Positions 1-6,411 of a stretch of DNA of 14,989 nt are shown here, piece by piece; the stretch's first letter is position 1, and each line of letters opens with the position of its first letter. Under the pieces are notes generated by a model, which was not told the DNA's origin, ran no database searches, and was given only the letters and a program-made list of their open reading frames with translations. Position numbers and translations under genes: made by a program. Source of the DNA: Planctomycetota bacterium. GTDB taxonomy: Bacteria; Planctomycetota; Phycisphaerae; Sedimentisphaerales; Anaerohalosphaeraceae. Location of the stretch: positions 1 through 14,989 of the forward strand of contig JAGHBX010000457.1 of the NCBI GenBank assembly GCA_021160785.1, given 5' to 3'.

Positions 1-223
1 CCTTAAAATATTACTTACCGGAAAAATGATGACGCGCCAACCGTGACATACTTTACGTAAATACAAAATTGCTAAACGGCAGCGTCCCGGCGTAGAGACC
101 GGGACGCCTTCGTAAAAGTTCTTTACTTAGCACTTACAAATAAATTTGTGCGCTAAACGGTCATAAAATCGCTACGCTTGAACCAGGGCTTATATTCGCC
201 TGTTCGGTTCTGGACTGGCCAGC
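1..223. other. gene-free region downstream of the PEP-CTERM gene
   Basis: No coding region is supported here. It is AT-rich and holds a perfect 9-bp inverted repeat (82-107, listed separately), a weaker hairpin-like stretch around 129-153, and a 9-bp direct repeat GCTAAACGG at 71-79 and 152-160. The 3' end of the PEP-CTERM transcript presumably falls here, but no clear intrinsic terminator with a U-tract is visible. Confidence 0.5.
82..107. repeat. inverted repeat, possible transcript-end hairpin
   Basis: GCGTCCCGG (82-90) and CCGGGACGC (99-107) form a perfect 9-bp GC-rich stem with an 8-nt loop. It lies about 117 nt downstream of the PEP-CTERM stop codon. Neither strand has a T-run directly after the stem, so it is not a textbook Rho-independent terminator. 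It could still stabilise a transcript 3' end. Confidence 0.4.
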
Positions 224-841
224 TTAGGCTTTCCTGCGTCTAAGCAAAAGTCCGCCAAGCCCAAGCAGCAGCATCGTTGCTGGCTCCGGAGTTGAAACGA
301 CAGTACCGCTAAAATTATCAACCCATATCTGTCCCGACGGGTTTCTAAGTGCAATATTGTAAGCTTCTCCCACATGCGCTGTGCCATCAACGCTGAAATC
401 AATGGTAACCAACTCAAATACGCCAGATACAACATCATCAATTGTGATATCGGCTGATTGGCCCGCTAATAGACTGGTATCGGCGGTCCAGATTTCGAGA
501 TGGATCGGACCCATACCCGGACCGTCGAACTGGGCACTCAGATCAAAACTGATCGAGAAGTCGTTGTCCACATCAAGTGTCAACTGATTACTCAGATCAT
601 CCTCTACATAGTTTTGTGCGATATAGCCACCAGTAGAGGGTGTCCATGCCACAATATTTTCGCCCTGTGCCAGCCAGCCGCCCATATACCATTCATTTGT
701 TGTGCCCGACAAACCATAACCTCCTGTATAGCCGCTGTCATCCTCAAAATCGGCATTTCGGAAGCCAATGTCGGCCCCTTGGGCTGTTGCCGCAATGAAC
801 GCCATCGCGACTGTCATTACAATAATTGTTCTTTTCATCAT
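224..841 (-). CDS. PEP-CTERM sorting domain-containing secreted protein
   Basis: This is a 205-aa exported protein. The N-terminus (MMKRT, then a hydrophobic stretch to about residue 20, ending near TAQGAD) is a Sec signal peptide. The C-terminus is a classic PEP-CTERM signal: PEPAT, a Leu/Gly-rich membrane segment, then RRRKA. In known systems this tail is cut by an exosortase and the protein goes to the cell surface or matrix. The middle is rich in Asp, Gly, Thr and aromatic residues (for example GQIWVDNFSG just before the tail), which suggests a beta-sandwich or carbohydrate-binding fold; I cannot name a family. The start is the first of two adjacent ATGs (841 and 838), because AGGAGG lies 7 nt upstream of it. 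The frame is open further upstream, but nothing supports a longer protein. It shares an upstream promoter block with the next gene. Confidence 0.88.
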   Translation of the reverse strand: MMKRTIIVMTVAMAFIAATAQGADIGFRNADFEDDSGYTGGYGLSGTTNEWYMGGWLAQGENIVAWTPSTGGYIAQNYVEDDLSNQLTLDVDNDFSISFDLSAQFDGPGMGPIHLEIWTADTSLLAGQSADITIDDVVSGVFELVTIDFSVDGTAHVGEAYNIALRNPSGQIWVDNFSGTVVSTPEPATMLLLGLGGLLLRRRKA

Positions 842-925
842 CACACAACCTCCTAAACAGTAAAATTTAATCCACAAAAGCGGAACATTACTTAAAAATT
901 ACTTCCTAAATCAATCTACAAAATC

Positions 926-1007
926 GTTTTAACATAAACAAAGGTTTATTACAACACCGTTTTGCGTTAAAATATACCCAGTTTGCGAAAGCAAAGACCG
1001 ATAATCT
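926..1007 (-). promoter_or_regulatory. shared promoter/operator module, copy 1 (PEP-CTERM gene)
   Basis: Bases 930-1007 match 2020-2097 without gaps at 69 of 78 positions. On the minus strand the block carries the palindrome TTTGCTTTCGCAAA (982-995). A possible -35 box TTGTAA (949-954) is followed after 17 bp by a weak -10 TAAAAC (926-931) at its downstream edge. The implied transcription start is near 919, which gives a leader of roughly 78 nt to the ATG at 841. The palindrome centre would then lie about 70 bp upstream of the start, a position typical of activator sites. The repeat is seen directly; its promoter role is inferred. Confidence 0.55.
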
Positions 1008-1629
1008 ACTTTCGATTACTTTATCACTCAGCTAAAATCCGATGCTTGCCGGTATATCGAAACAAACATCTCGTCTTTAGTCGTTACTTACTGTACCAGA
1101 TATAACCACTGCCGCGAGCCTGACACGTCATAATCCACATACTCAACATGACCGTCCACAAACACCGTATTGTTTCCGTATTCGTCATAGGTGTCATTGC
1201 CAACGCCTGATGCTTCTACGTCCGGCTCCAGGCCGCGACCGCTATTGTCATGAAATGACCATCGGGGCTTGTCCGTCCACCAGGCGGGCCTTTGGTCATT
1301 GACTAATACATCAAAAGCAGGCCATTCATTGAGAAGCACCGTCATTCCGCTGGACTTTACCGAGGAAATTTTCTTGTAGTCGTCTACGTAGACTAAACAC
1401 GCATTGTATTGGTAGGATGTCCCGGCTGTAGAATAGTACGCCCGCGTGCTGTCGCCGTCATTGATTGTCGCCCCAAACGGCGCAAACACTTGACTGTCTC
1501 CCGAGGGGTCACTCGGACAGATATAGACCGTGGTCTCTGTCGGCAAATAGACATTCAGGCCCCGATCGTACGGCCGGGAATTAATGTCCCAAGGTGCCCC
1601 CAGATAGGGATAATCCCAATCCATTGTCA

Positions 1630-1639
1630 CCCCCCCCCC
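1630..1639 (-). repeat. 10-base G homopolymer (C on + strand) inside pilin-like gene
   Basis: Ten consecutive C on the plus strand read as G10 in the gene. Nine G would join SYYSWGG to the downstream frame TMDWDYPYLG; ten shifts it out of frame. Runs of this kind are prone to slippage in cells and to miscounting in sequencing. Confidence 0.9.
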
Positions 1640-1798
1640 AACTATAGTATGAACTGGTATACACACCCGGTGTTGCAGTGGGAGCAATGAAGAGTTCATC
1701 GTCGTTATCAGCTGCATAAAGAAGGAATGCCTGACCATTTTGCCTTACATTTGTGCCGCACACCATCCGCCTGGCCGAAGCTTTAACTTTACTCAATG

Positions 1799-1836
1799 CC
1801 GGCATAAGAATTGCCAGCCGGCATAAGAATTGCCAG
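1799..1836 (-). repeat. 19-bp perfect tandem duplication causing a frameshift
   Basis: The plus-strand unit CCGGCATAAGAATTGCCAG occurs twice back to back (1799-1817 and 1818-1836). In the gene this repeats the codons for LAILMP directly after the N-terminal hydrophobic helix. Because 19 is not a multiple of three, translation ends a few codons later. Confidence 0.95.
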
Positions 1837-2015
1837 AAGGAGTGCAATGATGGCGATAACGACCAGAAGTTCAATTAACGTAAAACCGCGTATGGATTTC
1901 CGGGATACGGTATAATTTGGCCCCTGCATCATTTTTTACTAACCCTTTTTAAGGAATTTATCATGGAAAACACAAGCAAAAAAAATAAAACAGTTACTGA
2001 AAACAAGATTATGTC

Positions 2016-2097
2016 AATATAACATAAACAAAGGTATATTACAAAGCCATCTTGCGTAAAAAAATAACCAGTTTGCGAAAGCAAAAACCGATAATCT
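2016..2097 (-). promoter_or_regulatory. shared promoter/operator module, copy 2 (pilin-like gene)
   Basis: This is the second copy of the 78-bp block (2020-2097). The palindrome TTTGCTTTCGCAAA lies at 2072-2085. The promoter is better here than in copy 1: TTGTAA (2039-2044), 17 bp, then TATATT (2016-2021), which matches five of six -10 consensus bases. The implied start near 2009 gives a leader of about 77 nt to the ATG at 1932, nearly the same as for copy 1. Sequence downstream of the -10 boxes is not conserved between copies, so selection seems to act on the promoter and upstream region and not on a leader RNA. Confidence 0.6.
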
Positions 2098-2208
2098 CGA
2101 AGGGACTTGAACCAATAGTGTTCGGAACAAATCTTTTCCGTTTAAGAAGTGATTTCTGGAACGAATAACGAGAAGGTCGGAGGTACATAACGAGTGTTTC
2201 GGAAAAAC
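2098..2208. other. intergenic stretch with no gene; weak tRNA T-arm-like trace
   Basis: No coding region is supported. The segment around 2097-2118 reads on the minus strand as GGTTCAAGTCCCTTCGAGA, which resembles a tRNA T-loop and acceptor end. The T-stem has only two good pairs and no matching 5' half is visible, so I do not call a tRNA. Confidence 0.4.
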
Positions 2209-2244
2209 AAAAAAAGATAAGCCCTTTCGAATAAAGGACTTATC
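2209..2244 (-). terminator. Rho-independent terminator after the decayed tRNA copy
   Basis: On the minus strand a 12-bp stem (GATAAGTCCTTT with AAAGGGCTTATC, one G-U pair) and a 5-nt loop (2216-2244) are followed directly by seven T (2209-2215). This is a strong intrinsic terminator. It stands downstream of the tRNA-like fragment at 2254-2301 and may be a second stop for the ribosomal/tRNA transcript. Confidence 0.8.
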
Positions 2245-2253
2245 TCTATCGAC

Positions 2254-2301
2254 AATAGCGGGGGAGGACTGCATACCTCCGACTACCACGATATGAACCC
2301 C
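2254..2301 (-). pseudogene. degenerate 3' half of a tRNA-fMet-like gene
   Basis: On the minus strand this reads GTCGGAGG, an 8-nt loop, then CCTCCCCCGCTATT. This nearly matches the T-arm and acceptor end of the intact tRNA-fMet at 2368-2441 (GTCGGAGG, TTCGAAT, CCTCCCCCCGCTATT). The conserved TTCGAAT loop is lost, but the T-stem GGAGG/CCTCC (2263-2267, 2276-2280) is kept. A GGTTCATAT string resembling the anticodon loop lies at the upstream end. No D-arm or 5' acceptor strand is found. It looks like a decayed partial duplicate of the neighbouring tRNA. Confidence 0.6.
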
Positions 2302-2326
2302 TAAAGAAGATTATAATTTTGCGCAT

Positions 2327-2364
2327 AAAAAAAATGTAAGTCCTTTATTTACAAGTACTTACAT
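2327..2364 (-). terminator. Rho-independent terminator downstream of tRNA-fMet
   Basis: On the minus strand ATGTAAGT pairs with ACTTACAT (8 bp; 2357-2364 with 2334-2341). Three further pairs (CTT/AAG) are possible inside the loop. The stem runs into eight T (2327-2334). It begins four bases after the tRNA discriminator base and would end the ribosomal-protein/HIT/tRNA transcript. Confidence 0.75.
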
Positions 2365-2367
2365 AAA

Positions 2368-2441
<74 letters not shown>

Positions 2442-2456
2442 ATCAATTCTGATTTA

Positions 2457-2485
2457 ACTTTACCACAAACAGCGCCACCCTTCAA
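2457..2485 (-). promoter_or_regulatory. possible sigma70 promoter for tRNA-fMet
   Basis: On the minus strand TTGAAG (2480-2485), a 17-bp spacer and TAAAGT (2457-2462) sit just upstream of the tRNA, whose first base is at 2441. Each box matches four of six consensus bases. The tRNA could therefore be transcribed both from here and by read-through from the ribosomal genes. This rests on box matching alone. Confidence 0.35.
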
Positions 2486-2503
2486 CCGTCTGTATCGGCA
2501 AAA

Positions 2504-2920
2504 TCATATTTTTTCGCGAATCCTTGCTCCGATTTCTTCGGCCTGTCCTTCCTGATATTTATACGCCGGCCAGCGGCCAAAGACGCCGTCGCCGCTGTTT
2601 CTGGGAATAATATGAAAATGAACGTGCTCGACCAACTGCCCCGCCGCGGCGCCGTTGTTGCACAGAATATTGTACGCCTCAGCATCCACCGCCTCGACAA
2701 CCGCCTGAACAATCCTGCCGATGCAGTTACTGATGCCGGCAAGCACCTCGGTCGAACACTCGTGCAATCTACCAAAGTGGGCTTTGGGAATTACCAAAGT
2801 GTGCCCGTCGCTGATAGGCCCGATATCCATAAAAGCGAGGACCACCTCGTCTTCAAAAATCCTTATACAGGGAATATTGCCGGCCACAATCGAACAGAAT
2901 ATACAATCGCTATTGCTCAT
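2504..2920 (-). CDS. HIT family protein (HINT-like nucleotide hydrolase/transferase)
   Basis: This is a 138-aa histidine-triad protein. The signature HVHFHII is at residues 99-105; by family knowledge the middle histidine (His101) is the nucleophile attacking the alpha-phosphate of nucleoside phosphoramidates or dinucleotides. Cys6 and Cys9 (CIFC), His48 and His99 form the zinc site found in many bacterial HIT proteins. Asp39-Gly-His and the HTLVIPKAHF stretch are typical of the fold. The length is usual for the family. It starts 25 bp after the rplQ stop on the same strand, so it is probably the last protein gene of the ribosomal transcript. The Shine-Dalgarno sequence is weak, which suggests translation coupled to rplQ or at a lower rate. 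The exact substrate cannot be told from sequence. Confidence 0.92.
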   Translation of the reverse strand: MSNSDCIFCSIVAGNIPCIRIFEDEVVLAFMDIGPISDGHTLVIPKAHFGRLHECSTEVLAGISNCIGRIVQAVVEAVDAEAYNILCNNGAAAGQLVEHVHFHIIPRNSGDGVFGRWPAYKYQEGQAEEIGARIREKI

Positions 2921-2945
2921 TGGCTACATCGACGTTCTGTCGTGA

Positions 2946-3416
2946 TTAATTGCCGGTCTTCTTGCCCTTGCGGCCTTTCGGTTTCTTCTTGCCGCCTTTG
3001 GACCCGGAGGAATCTTCCTGACCGACCAATTGTAGGAGCACCAACTGTCCGTTATCGCCGAGTCGCCTCTTGGCAAGTTTGATAATTCTTGTATAGCCGC
3101 CCGGCCTGTCAAGATAACGGGGGGCAATTTCACTGAACAACTTGCCGATGACGCTGCCCGTCTTGACCATCTTGCCGTCTTCTTCGGTATAGATGGCCCG
3201 ATCGTTCAAAATGGCAATAGCACGCCGGCGCGAGGCAAGCGTTCCTTTCCTGGCTAATGTGATCAGCTTTTCGGCAAACGGTTTTACTTCCTTGGCTTTC
3301 TGAATTGTCGTCGAGATGGTCTCGTGCTCAAACAGCGACGATACCATATTACGACGCATTGCCAGGCGATGCTCACTCGTTCGACTCAGTTGACGTCCTG
3401 CTATTCGATGACGCAT
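2946..3416 (-). CDS. rplQ: 50S ribosomal protein L17
   Basis: L17 is a large-subunit protein near the exit tunnel, encoded last in the classical alpha operon. The 156-aa product opens with MRHRIAGRQLSRTSEHR and continues with the family core (AMRRNMVSSLFEHETISTT, then RRLGDNGQL). The start at 3416 fits the canonical MRHR opening and has AAAGG/AGGA sequences just upstream; the frame stays open for 23 more codons upstream without L17-like sequence. Compared with the 127-aa E. coli protein it has about 20-30 extra residues, ending in a Gly/Lys-rich basic tail from about residue 139 (SKGGKKKPKGRKGKK). Such tails probably contact rRNA. It follows rpoA by 103 bp. Confidence 0.96.
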   Translation of the reverse strand: MRHRIAGRQLSRTSEHRLAMRRNMVSSLFEHETISTTIQKAKEVKPFAEKLITLARKGTLASRRRAIAILNDRAIYTEEDGKMVKTGSVIGKLFSEIAPRYLDRPGGYTRIIKLAKRRLGDNGQLVLLQLVGQEDSSGSKGGKKKPKGRKGKKTGN

Positions 3417-3519
3417 ATTTCCTAACCTTTCGGTCAACTCGACTGTGGCCTGAACACTCAGGGACAAACAGGCCGGTAAACCCATAACCTAATACTGTTG
3501 TTGTCTATTTCTTAATATA

Positions 3520-4521
3520 CTATTCCACGTCCGCCATACCTGACGACAGACCCATGTCCGCCAGTTTCCGGCGGATTTCTCGCAAACTTGTCTTGCCTAA
3601 ACTGCGAATCTTCAAAAGGTCCCCCTCGCTCATTTTCACCAATTGTCCAACCGTCTCGATATGATTTGAATCAAGACAATTGTTCGACCTGACAGTCAAC
3701 TCCAGTGCCTCAATGGGCATTGCCAGCTTGGCGGCCAGTTCCTCATCCACGCTCTCTTCCTCGACCTGTTCGGCAACGACTTCCTCGCCGACCGTCTCCT
3801 CGCCGAGTTCGGCATAATGCACAAACGGATTGATGTACTTTCTCAGGATCTTCCCGGCTTCGACCAGCGCCATTTCCGGTGTAACAGTTCCGTCTGTCCA
3901 TATCTCGATAATCAGCTTATCGTAGTTTGTTCGCTGACCGACCCGCGTATCCTCGGTCTTGTATCTGACGCGGAGAACGGGCGAGTAGATAGCGTCGATT
4001 TCAATCCCGCCGATCTCCTGATCGAACCTGTCGGCCTGGGCGATCCTCTCGCCGGCCGGCGAATAGCCTCGTCCGTTATCGAGCAGCATTTCCATCTCAA
4101 AACTGACGTCTTCGGTCAGCGTAGCCAGCACAAGATCCGGGTTGGCGATATGTACGGACGCATCACACTCGATCATACCGGCGCTAACAGCACCGGCCTT
4201 TTTGGCCGAAACCATCAGCACCTTGGGGCCCTCGCCCTGAAGACGGACCACCAGTTGCTTGACGTTCAGTATGATCTCGGTTATGTCCTCCACCACACCC
4301 TTGATCGTCGTGAATTCATGATCGACACCTTTGATTTTTATCGAGGTGACGGCGCTTCCTTCAAGGGACGAAAGCAGAACTCTTCTAAGACTGTTTCCAA
4401 TCGTCGTTCCAAAGCCCCGCTCAAAGGGCTCAACATAGAACCGCCCGTAAGTATTGCTCGAAACCTCCTCATCGCGCAGCACATTCGTCGGTAATTCCAA
4501 ACCTCTCCAGGTTATCCTCAT
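3520..4521 (-). CDS. rpoA: DNA-directed RNA polymerase alpha subunit
   Basis: The 333-aa alpha subunit nucleates assembly of RNA polymerase and contacts promoter UP elements and activators. The N-terminal domain (about 1-230) carries FERGFGTTIGNSLRRVLLSS, the dimer and beta-binding core. The C-terminal domain (about 270-325) carries LELTVRSNNCLDS and RSLGKTSLREIRRKL, whose Arg and Asn in the first motif match the DNA-contacting residues of the E. coli domain. The linker is notably acidic (EETVGEEVVAEQVEEESVDEE). The ATG at 4521 is chosen because GGGAGG lies 6 nt upstream and MRITWRGLELP matches the family N-terminus. The frame is open for 101 codons further upstream, overlapping the rpsD end, but that part has no alpha-like sequence. 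It sits 142 bp after rpsD, one of the longer gaps in the cluster. Confidence 0.97.
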   Translation of the reverse strand: MRITWRGLELPTNVLRDEEVSSNTYGRFYVEPFERGFGTTIGNSLRRVLLSSLEGSAVTSIKIKGVDHEFTTIKGVVEDITEIILNVKQLVVRLQGEGPKVLMVSAKKAGAVSAGMIECDASVHIANPDLVLATLTEDVSFEMEMLLDNGRGYSPAGERIAQADRFDQEIGGIEIDAIYSPVLRVRYKTEDTRVGQRTNYDKLIIEIWTDGTVTPEMALVEAGKILRKYINPFVHYAELGEETVGEEVVAEQVEEESVDEELAAKLAMPIEALELTVRSNNCLDSNHIETVGQLVKMSEGDLLKIRSLGKTSLREIRRKLADMGLSSGMADVE

Positions 4522-4663
4522 ACATGGCCTCCCAAATTCGCGGCAAATGTTCTCAGCAGTCGTTGTCTTCGGCCACCTCCGACACCACTGCTCTCTGTTA
4601 TTTGCCGCCCTTGTTAATCTTTCATCTAAATCGCATCCGGCAGAAATGTTCAAAGCACTTCGC

Positions 4664-5296
4664 TTACTTCGAACAGAACTCCACCACGAGATTTTCTTCA
4701 ATCGGCAATTGTACATCATCGCGGGTAGGCAGCCCAACCACCGTCGCCACCGGCTTGTCCGCATCAAGTTGGAGCCAGCCCTGGGCATTGTAGTTCGGAT
4801 TGCTTGCCAACTGGTCCTTGACAATCTTGCGGCTTCGGTCGGAATCCTTCAGCCCGATCTTGTCTCCGATTTTGATAAGAATGTCAGGAACGTTGACACG
4901 CCGACCGTTCACATAAATATGGCCATGCGTGATCAACTGCCTTGCCGCCTTGCGGGAAGGAGCAAAATTAAGCTTGTAGATCACGTTGTCCAGCCGTCTT
5001 TCCAGCAACTCAAGCAGAGCCTCGCCGGTATTTCCTTTTCCTCGTTCGGCTTTGTGAAAATAGCTGATGAACTGCTTTTCCATCAGCCCATAAAACCGCT
5101 TGACTTTCTGTTTCTCGCGAAGCCGCACGCCATAATCACTGTTCCTGCCGCGTCGCCAGCCGTGCATTCCGGGCGCCATATTTCTCTCACGCTTTTCGAC
5201 TGCACATTTGGCGGTTTCACAGCGCGTGCCCTTGAGCATCAGCTTCATGCCTTCGCGACGGCAGTGCTTACAAGATGAACCAAGATAACGTCCCAT
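4664..5296 (-). CDS. rpsD: 30S ribosomal protein S4
   Basis: S4 is a primary 16S rRNA-binding protein that starts 30S body assembly. The 210-aa product has an N-terminal zinc finger with Cys9, Cys12, Cys26 and Cys31, so it is the C+ (zinc-binding) form. The S4 RNA-binding domain lies around residues 98-160 (LLERRLDNVIYKLNFAPSRK, then HGHIYVNGRRVNVPD). Length is usual. Its place after rpsK and before rpoA is the standard alpha-operon order. In enterobacteria S4 represses this operon; I see no defined S4-binding leader here. The Shine-Dalgarno sequence (AGGAA) is about 12 nt from the ATG and weak. Confidence 0.97.
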   Translation of the reverse strand: MGRYLGSSCKHCRREGMKLMLKGTRCETAKCAVEKRERNMAPGMHGWRRGRNSDYGVRLREKQKVKRFYGLMEKQFISYFHKAERGKGNTGEALLELLERRLDNVIYKLNFAPSRKAARQLITHGHIYVNGRRVNVPDILIKIGDKIGLKDSDRSRKIVKDQLASNPNYNAQGWLQLDADKPVATVVGLPTRDDVQLPIEENLVVEFCSK

Positions 5297-5365
5297 ATCA
5301 AATCTGTTTCCTATTCTCTATTCGGTTTCAAACTTTACCACACAAACCACACCACACTCCATGCC

Positions 5366-5746
5366 TTAGACCCTTCTGCGCTTTCGCGGACGGCAGCCGT
5401 TGTGCGGAATCGGCGTTACATCTTCAATAGAGGCGATGCGCAACCCTGCCTGCTGGAACGCCGCAACAGCACTTTCCCGACCGCTGCCCGGGCCCTTGAC
5501 CCTGATCTCCACCTCACGAACGCCGTGCCGCATCGCCAGACGGGCACATTTTTCCGCTGCTCGCTGCGCAGCAAAGGGCGTGCTCTTTCGTGAGCCCTTA
5601 AATCCGACCGTTCCACCCGATCCGCGACAAACCGTATCGCCGTTCTGGTCGGTAATCGTAATCAGCGTGTTGTTAAACGTCGCCTTTATATGAACGACCG
5701 CCTTGATTACATTTTTTCTGATTTTCCGTTTTTCCCTCTTTGCCAT
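5366..5746 (-). CDS. rpsK: 30S ribosomal protein S11
   Basis: S11 sits on the 30S platform near the E site and helps shape the decoding region together with S7 and 16S rRNA. The 126-aa product has the family signature throughout: VHIKATFNNTLITITDQNG, then SRKSTPFAAQRAAEKCA, and the strongly conserved C-terminus DVTPIPHNGCRPRKRRRV. Length is within a few residues of the E. coli protein. The ATG at 5746 has AGGTG 5 nt upstream. It lies 47 bp after rpsM and 69 bp before rpsD, the usual order. Confidence 0.97.
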   Translation of the reverse strand: MAKREKRKIRKNVIKAVVHIKATFNNTLITITDQNGDTVCRGSGGTVGFKGSRKSTPFAAQRAAEKCARLAMRHGVREVEIRVKGPGSGRESAVAAFQQAGLRIASIEDVTPIPHNGCRPRKRRRV

Positions 5747-5793
5747 TTAGACACCTGTCCTCGAATATCATCAGCTATATCAAGCCGGGGCAA

Positions 5794-6177
5794 TTATCTC
5801 GCTTCCTTGACGCCCTTCTTGCCGGCAACAGTTTTCTTCTTACCCTTCCGCGTCCGGGCATTGCTCTGGGTCTGCTGGCCCCTGACGGGCAGTCCCCTCC
5901 TGTGGCGAATGCCCCTGTAACAGGCAATGTCCCTTAGACGCGCAATATTCTGGGAAACCTGTCGGCGGAGTTGCCCCTCGACAATATAGTCCCGGTCAAT
6001 AATCTGCGTAATCCGACTCACCTCGTCTTCGGTCAAGTCCGCCGCCCGCATCGTTCCTTCGACGCCGGCTTCCTTGAGGATTCTGCCGGCAGTGTAGATG
6101 CCTATCCCGTGGATATACGTAAGCGCTATCCAGACCGGTTTCTTGTTTGGAACGTCAATACCAACTATACGCGGCAT
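5794..6177 (-). CDS. rpsM: 30S ribosomal protein S13
   Basis: S13 lies in the 30S head, forms intersubunit bridges with the large subunit, and its tail touches P-site tRNA. The 127-aa product shows MPRIVGIDVPNKKP at the start, the helix-two-turn-helix segment LTYIHGIGIYTAGRIL, and the conserved arginine-rich region RHRRGLPVRGQQTQSNART followed by a Lys-rich tail. GGAG stands 5 nt upstream of the ATG. It follows rpmJ by 79 bp and opens the alpha-operon portion of the cluster. Confidence 0.97.
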   Translation of the reverse strand: MPRIVGIDVPNKKPVWIALTYIHGIGIYTAGRILKEAGVEGTMRAADLTEDEVSRITQIIDRDYIVEGQLRRQVSQNIARLRDIACYRGIRHRRGLPVRGQQTQSNARTRKGKKKTVAGKKGVKEAR

Positions 6178-6256
6178 AACAACTCCTGCAAATTGCCCTG
6201 ATTTAATATTATTTCAAACATACCCAATCCCTTTGCCGCCCTGGGCGGCTTCGCTA

Positions 6257-6373
6257 TCAGCCCTGCCGCTGCTTGTGGCGCGGATTCGCCGAGCAGATTA
6301 CGCGGACCACACCCTTGCGGCGAATAATCTTACAATTCTCACAAATGCGTTTTACAGAACTTCTAACCTTCAT
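6257..6373 (-). CDS. rpmJ: 50S ribosomal protein L36
   Basis: This 38-aa gene is short but unmistakable: MKVRSSVKRICENCKIIRRK, then VVRVICSANPRHKQRQG. Cys11, Cys14, Cys27 and His33 form the zinc ribbon of the C+ L36 type. L36 is the smallest large-subunit protein and helps fold 23S rRNA near the peptidyl transferase region. It lies between infA (38 bp upstream) and rpsM (79 bp downstream), its standard location in many bacteria. GGTGA precedes the ATG by 4 nt. Confidence 0.96.
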   Translation of the reverse strand: MKVRSSVKRICENCKIIRRKGVVRVICSANPRHKQRQG

Positions 6374-6411
6374 AATTTCACCGTCTATTCCCGAATATAC
6401 ATTACCAACGG

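Larger units (their letters stand above)
1088..1932 (-). pseudogene. type IV pilin-like (prepilin N-terminal methylation domain) protein, frameshifted twice
   Basis: The start ATG at 1932 (ATGATG) opens a type III signal peptide, with GFTLIELLVV at residues 16-25. The prepilin peptidase would cut after Gly16, with the conserved Glu at mature position 5, followed by a hydrophobic helix. In the family this is the pseudopilin/H-X9-DG group common in Planctomycetes. The frame is lost at a 19-bp tandem duplication (1799-1836) and stops at 1789-1791 after 47 codons. The next segment (LSKVKASARR...) resumes in a second frame, and a 10-G run (1630-1639) shifts it into a third, which ends at 1088 with VFVDGHVEY, a D-X9-DG variant of the motif. 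The span of 845 nt minus 19 minus 1 is 825, exactly 275 codons including stop, so undoing both changes gives one intact 274-aa protein. It may be a true pseudogene, a phase-variable gene or partly an assembly error. Confidence 0.85.

Noticed and set aside
82..107. A definite intrinsic terminator for the PEP-CTERM gene
   Set aside because: The stem is strong, but there is no T-run after it on either strand and it is far from the stop codon.
930..1007. The 78-bp block as a c-di-GMP (GEMM) or other known riboswitch
   Set aside because: The hairpin with a GAAA loop appears only on the plus strand, and a few strings recall GEMM parts, but the core motifs are not present in order. The block lies upstream of the likely -10 box, so it would not be transcribed.
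930..2097. A sigma54 (-24/-12) promoter in the 78-bp block
   Set aside because: The GG and GC doublets are 11-12 bp apart, not 10, and the TTGCA-type -12 element is lacking.
4522..4824. A 101-codon N-terminal extension of rpoA (frame open to 4824)
   Set aside because: It overlaps the end of rpsD, shows no alpha-subunit similarity, and the ATG at 4521 has a strong GGGAGG site and the canonical N-terminus.
4454..5278. Plus-strand open frames such as 4454-5278 (274 codons), 6499-7281 (260 codons) and 13572-14321 (249 codons)
   Set aside because: They lie antisense to well-identified conserved genes (rpoA/rpsD, infA/map, rplN-rpsQ-rpmC) and have no recognisable protein features; they are shadows of the coding bias on the other strand.
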